From the NCBI GenBank assembly GCA_022572865.1, contig JACZVB010000147.1:1-5042 (forward strand): DNA of 5,042 nucleotides, given 5' to 3'. Source of the DNA: Chloroflexota bacterium. Lineage in GTDB: Bacteria; Chloroflexota; Dehalococcoidia; Plut-88900. This document shows, one piece after another, positions 4,591 to 5,042 of this stretch (positions are counted from its first letter, which is position 1; the number at the start of each line of letters is the position of its first letter). The notes under the pieces are model-generated. The model searched no databases. It had not been told where the DNA came from and worked only from the letters and a program-made list of their open reading frames with translations. The position numbers and the translations under genes are program-made.

Positions 4591-5042
4591 ATGGCTCAAG
4601 GTAAAGCGACAGGGCAAAAAGTTTTGGTAGGGAATCCACGGAGGCGTCGCGAGGATGATCTCTTTCAATGGATAGATTGGTGGGAAGCTTTAGGGGACAC
4701 GATCCTCGATCAGCCACTTAGTGAGTTGCCGATTAATGTCGGGATTTTTGCCCCATGGGGCTGTGGCAAGACAAGCTTTATGAACTTTCTTGAGGAATAT
4801 CTCAAAGAAAAAGACGATTCCATAAAAACTCTGTGGTTCTATCCATGGCGCTATGACCGTAAGCAGGACTTGGTCTCAGCATTCATGTTTCATCTCACAC
4901 ATTGTGTCGAGGCTGATGCAAGGCCTAAGACGAAACTCAAAAAAAATGCGCGGAAAGCAAGCCTAAAATTAGTCAAATTCGCAACTTGGGGTGCTGCCCT
5001 AACCGGTGAGCGGCTAACAGGAGGACTCTTCCCAGGCACTGA
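4591..5042 (+). CDS. KAP-family P-loop NTPase, N-terminal part (runs off the window)
   Basis: The frame is open from ATG 4591 to the window end (150 codons). The Walker A is GIFAPWGCGKTSFMN (51-65), matching the GxWGxGKT form of KAP NTPases, and LWFYPWRYD (81-89) matches their conserved strand with a W-R-Y core. The following lysine-rich segment (about 113-129) and GAALTGERLTGGLF may lead into the membrane insertion many KAP proteins have inside the P-loop domain; that part is cut off. Known KAP proteins include Kidins220 and the F-plasmid exclusion protein PifA, and members occur in bacterial defence neighbourhoods. The start has only a weak GGAAAA ribosome site, consistent with coupling to the gene 38 nt upstream. 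A counted sample is 47% GC, lower than genes left of the tRNA. Family is well supported; a defence role is inference. Confidence 0.85.
   Translation, partial: MAQGKATGQKVLVGNPRRRREDDLFQWIDWWEALGDTILDQPLSELPINVGIFAPWGCGKTSFMNFLEEYLKEKDDSIKTLWFYPWRYDRKQDLVSAFMFHLTHCVEADARPKTKLKKNARKASLKLVKFATWGAALTGERLTGGLFPGT

Overview
The window looks like a piece of a GC-rich environmental bacterial chromosome. A cluster of small oxidative-metabolism genes is followed by a tRNA gene, and beyond the tRNA lies a visibly more AT-rich segment. Tandem luciferase-like (LLM class) flavin/F420 oxidoreductase paralogues next to a VOC-fold enzyme and an NTF2/SnoaL-like protein are a combination I associate with Chloroflexota such as Dehalococcoidia/SAR202-type genomes, where LLM paralogues are known to be expanded. 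There is no marker gene here, so the taxonomic guess is an inference only.

Positions 1-2295 hold a minus-strand operon of two paralogous LLM oxidoreductases. The first gene is 2286-1261 and the second is 1240-224, with 20 nt between them. A good -35/-10 promoter lies at 2337-2366, with a perfect palindrome over its -35 box, and there is a weak candidate terminator at 120-148. Positions 1-223 otherwise hold a C/G-rich hairpin repeat. Positions 2296-2616 are a divergent control region with promoters in both directions and two tandem TCCCGA/TCGGGA palindromes.

On the plus strand, 2617-3063 encodes a 148-residue single-domain VOC protein that retains the metal-ligand and acid/base pattern of extradiol dioxygenases. 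It is followed by an NTF2/SnoaL-like protein (3309-3698) with a probable terminator, and then tRNA-Thr(UGU) at 3789-3863 with encoded CCA.

Positions 3864-4129 have no intact gene. They do contain a remnant of the 3' end of a second VOC gene (3932-3988), matching 17 of the last 18 residues of the intact VOC protein, with mostly synonymous differences. Next comes a dispersed-repeat-like block with CCTGAGC / TCGAAGGG motifs. From 4130 the composition drops to about 43-47% GC in hand-counted 60-nt samples, against 53-67% upstream. This segment carries a 140-residue unknown protein that reads as two tandem small beta-barrel units, and then the N-terminal 150 residues of a KAP-family P-loop NTPase that runs off the window end.

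In the left part, the LLM oxidoreductases, VOC enzyme and NTF2-like protein could form an oxidative catabolic neighbourhood, such as ring or side-chain oxidation, though no substrate can be read from the sequence. The right part looks like the start of a tRNA-adjacent accessory island. Its unknown-protein plus KAP-NTPase pair is the best candidate for an undescribed system, possibly phage defence or membrane-associated signalling. Most of the KAP gene and everything after it lie outside the window.
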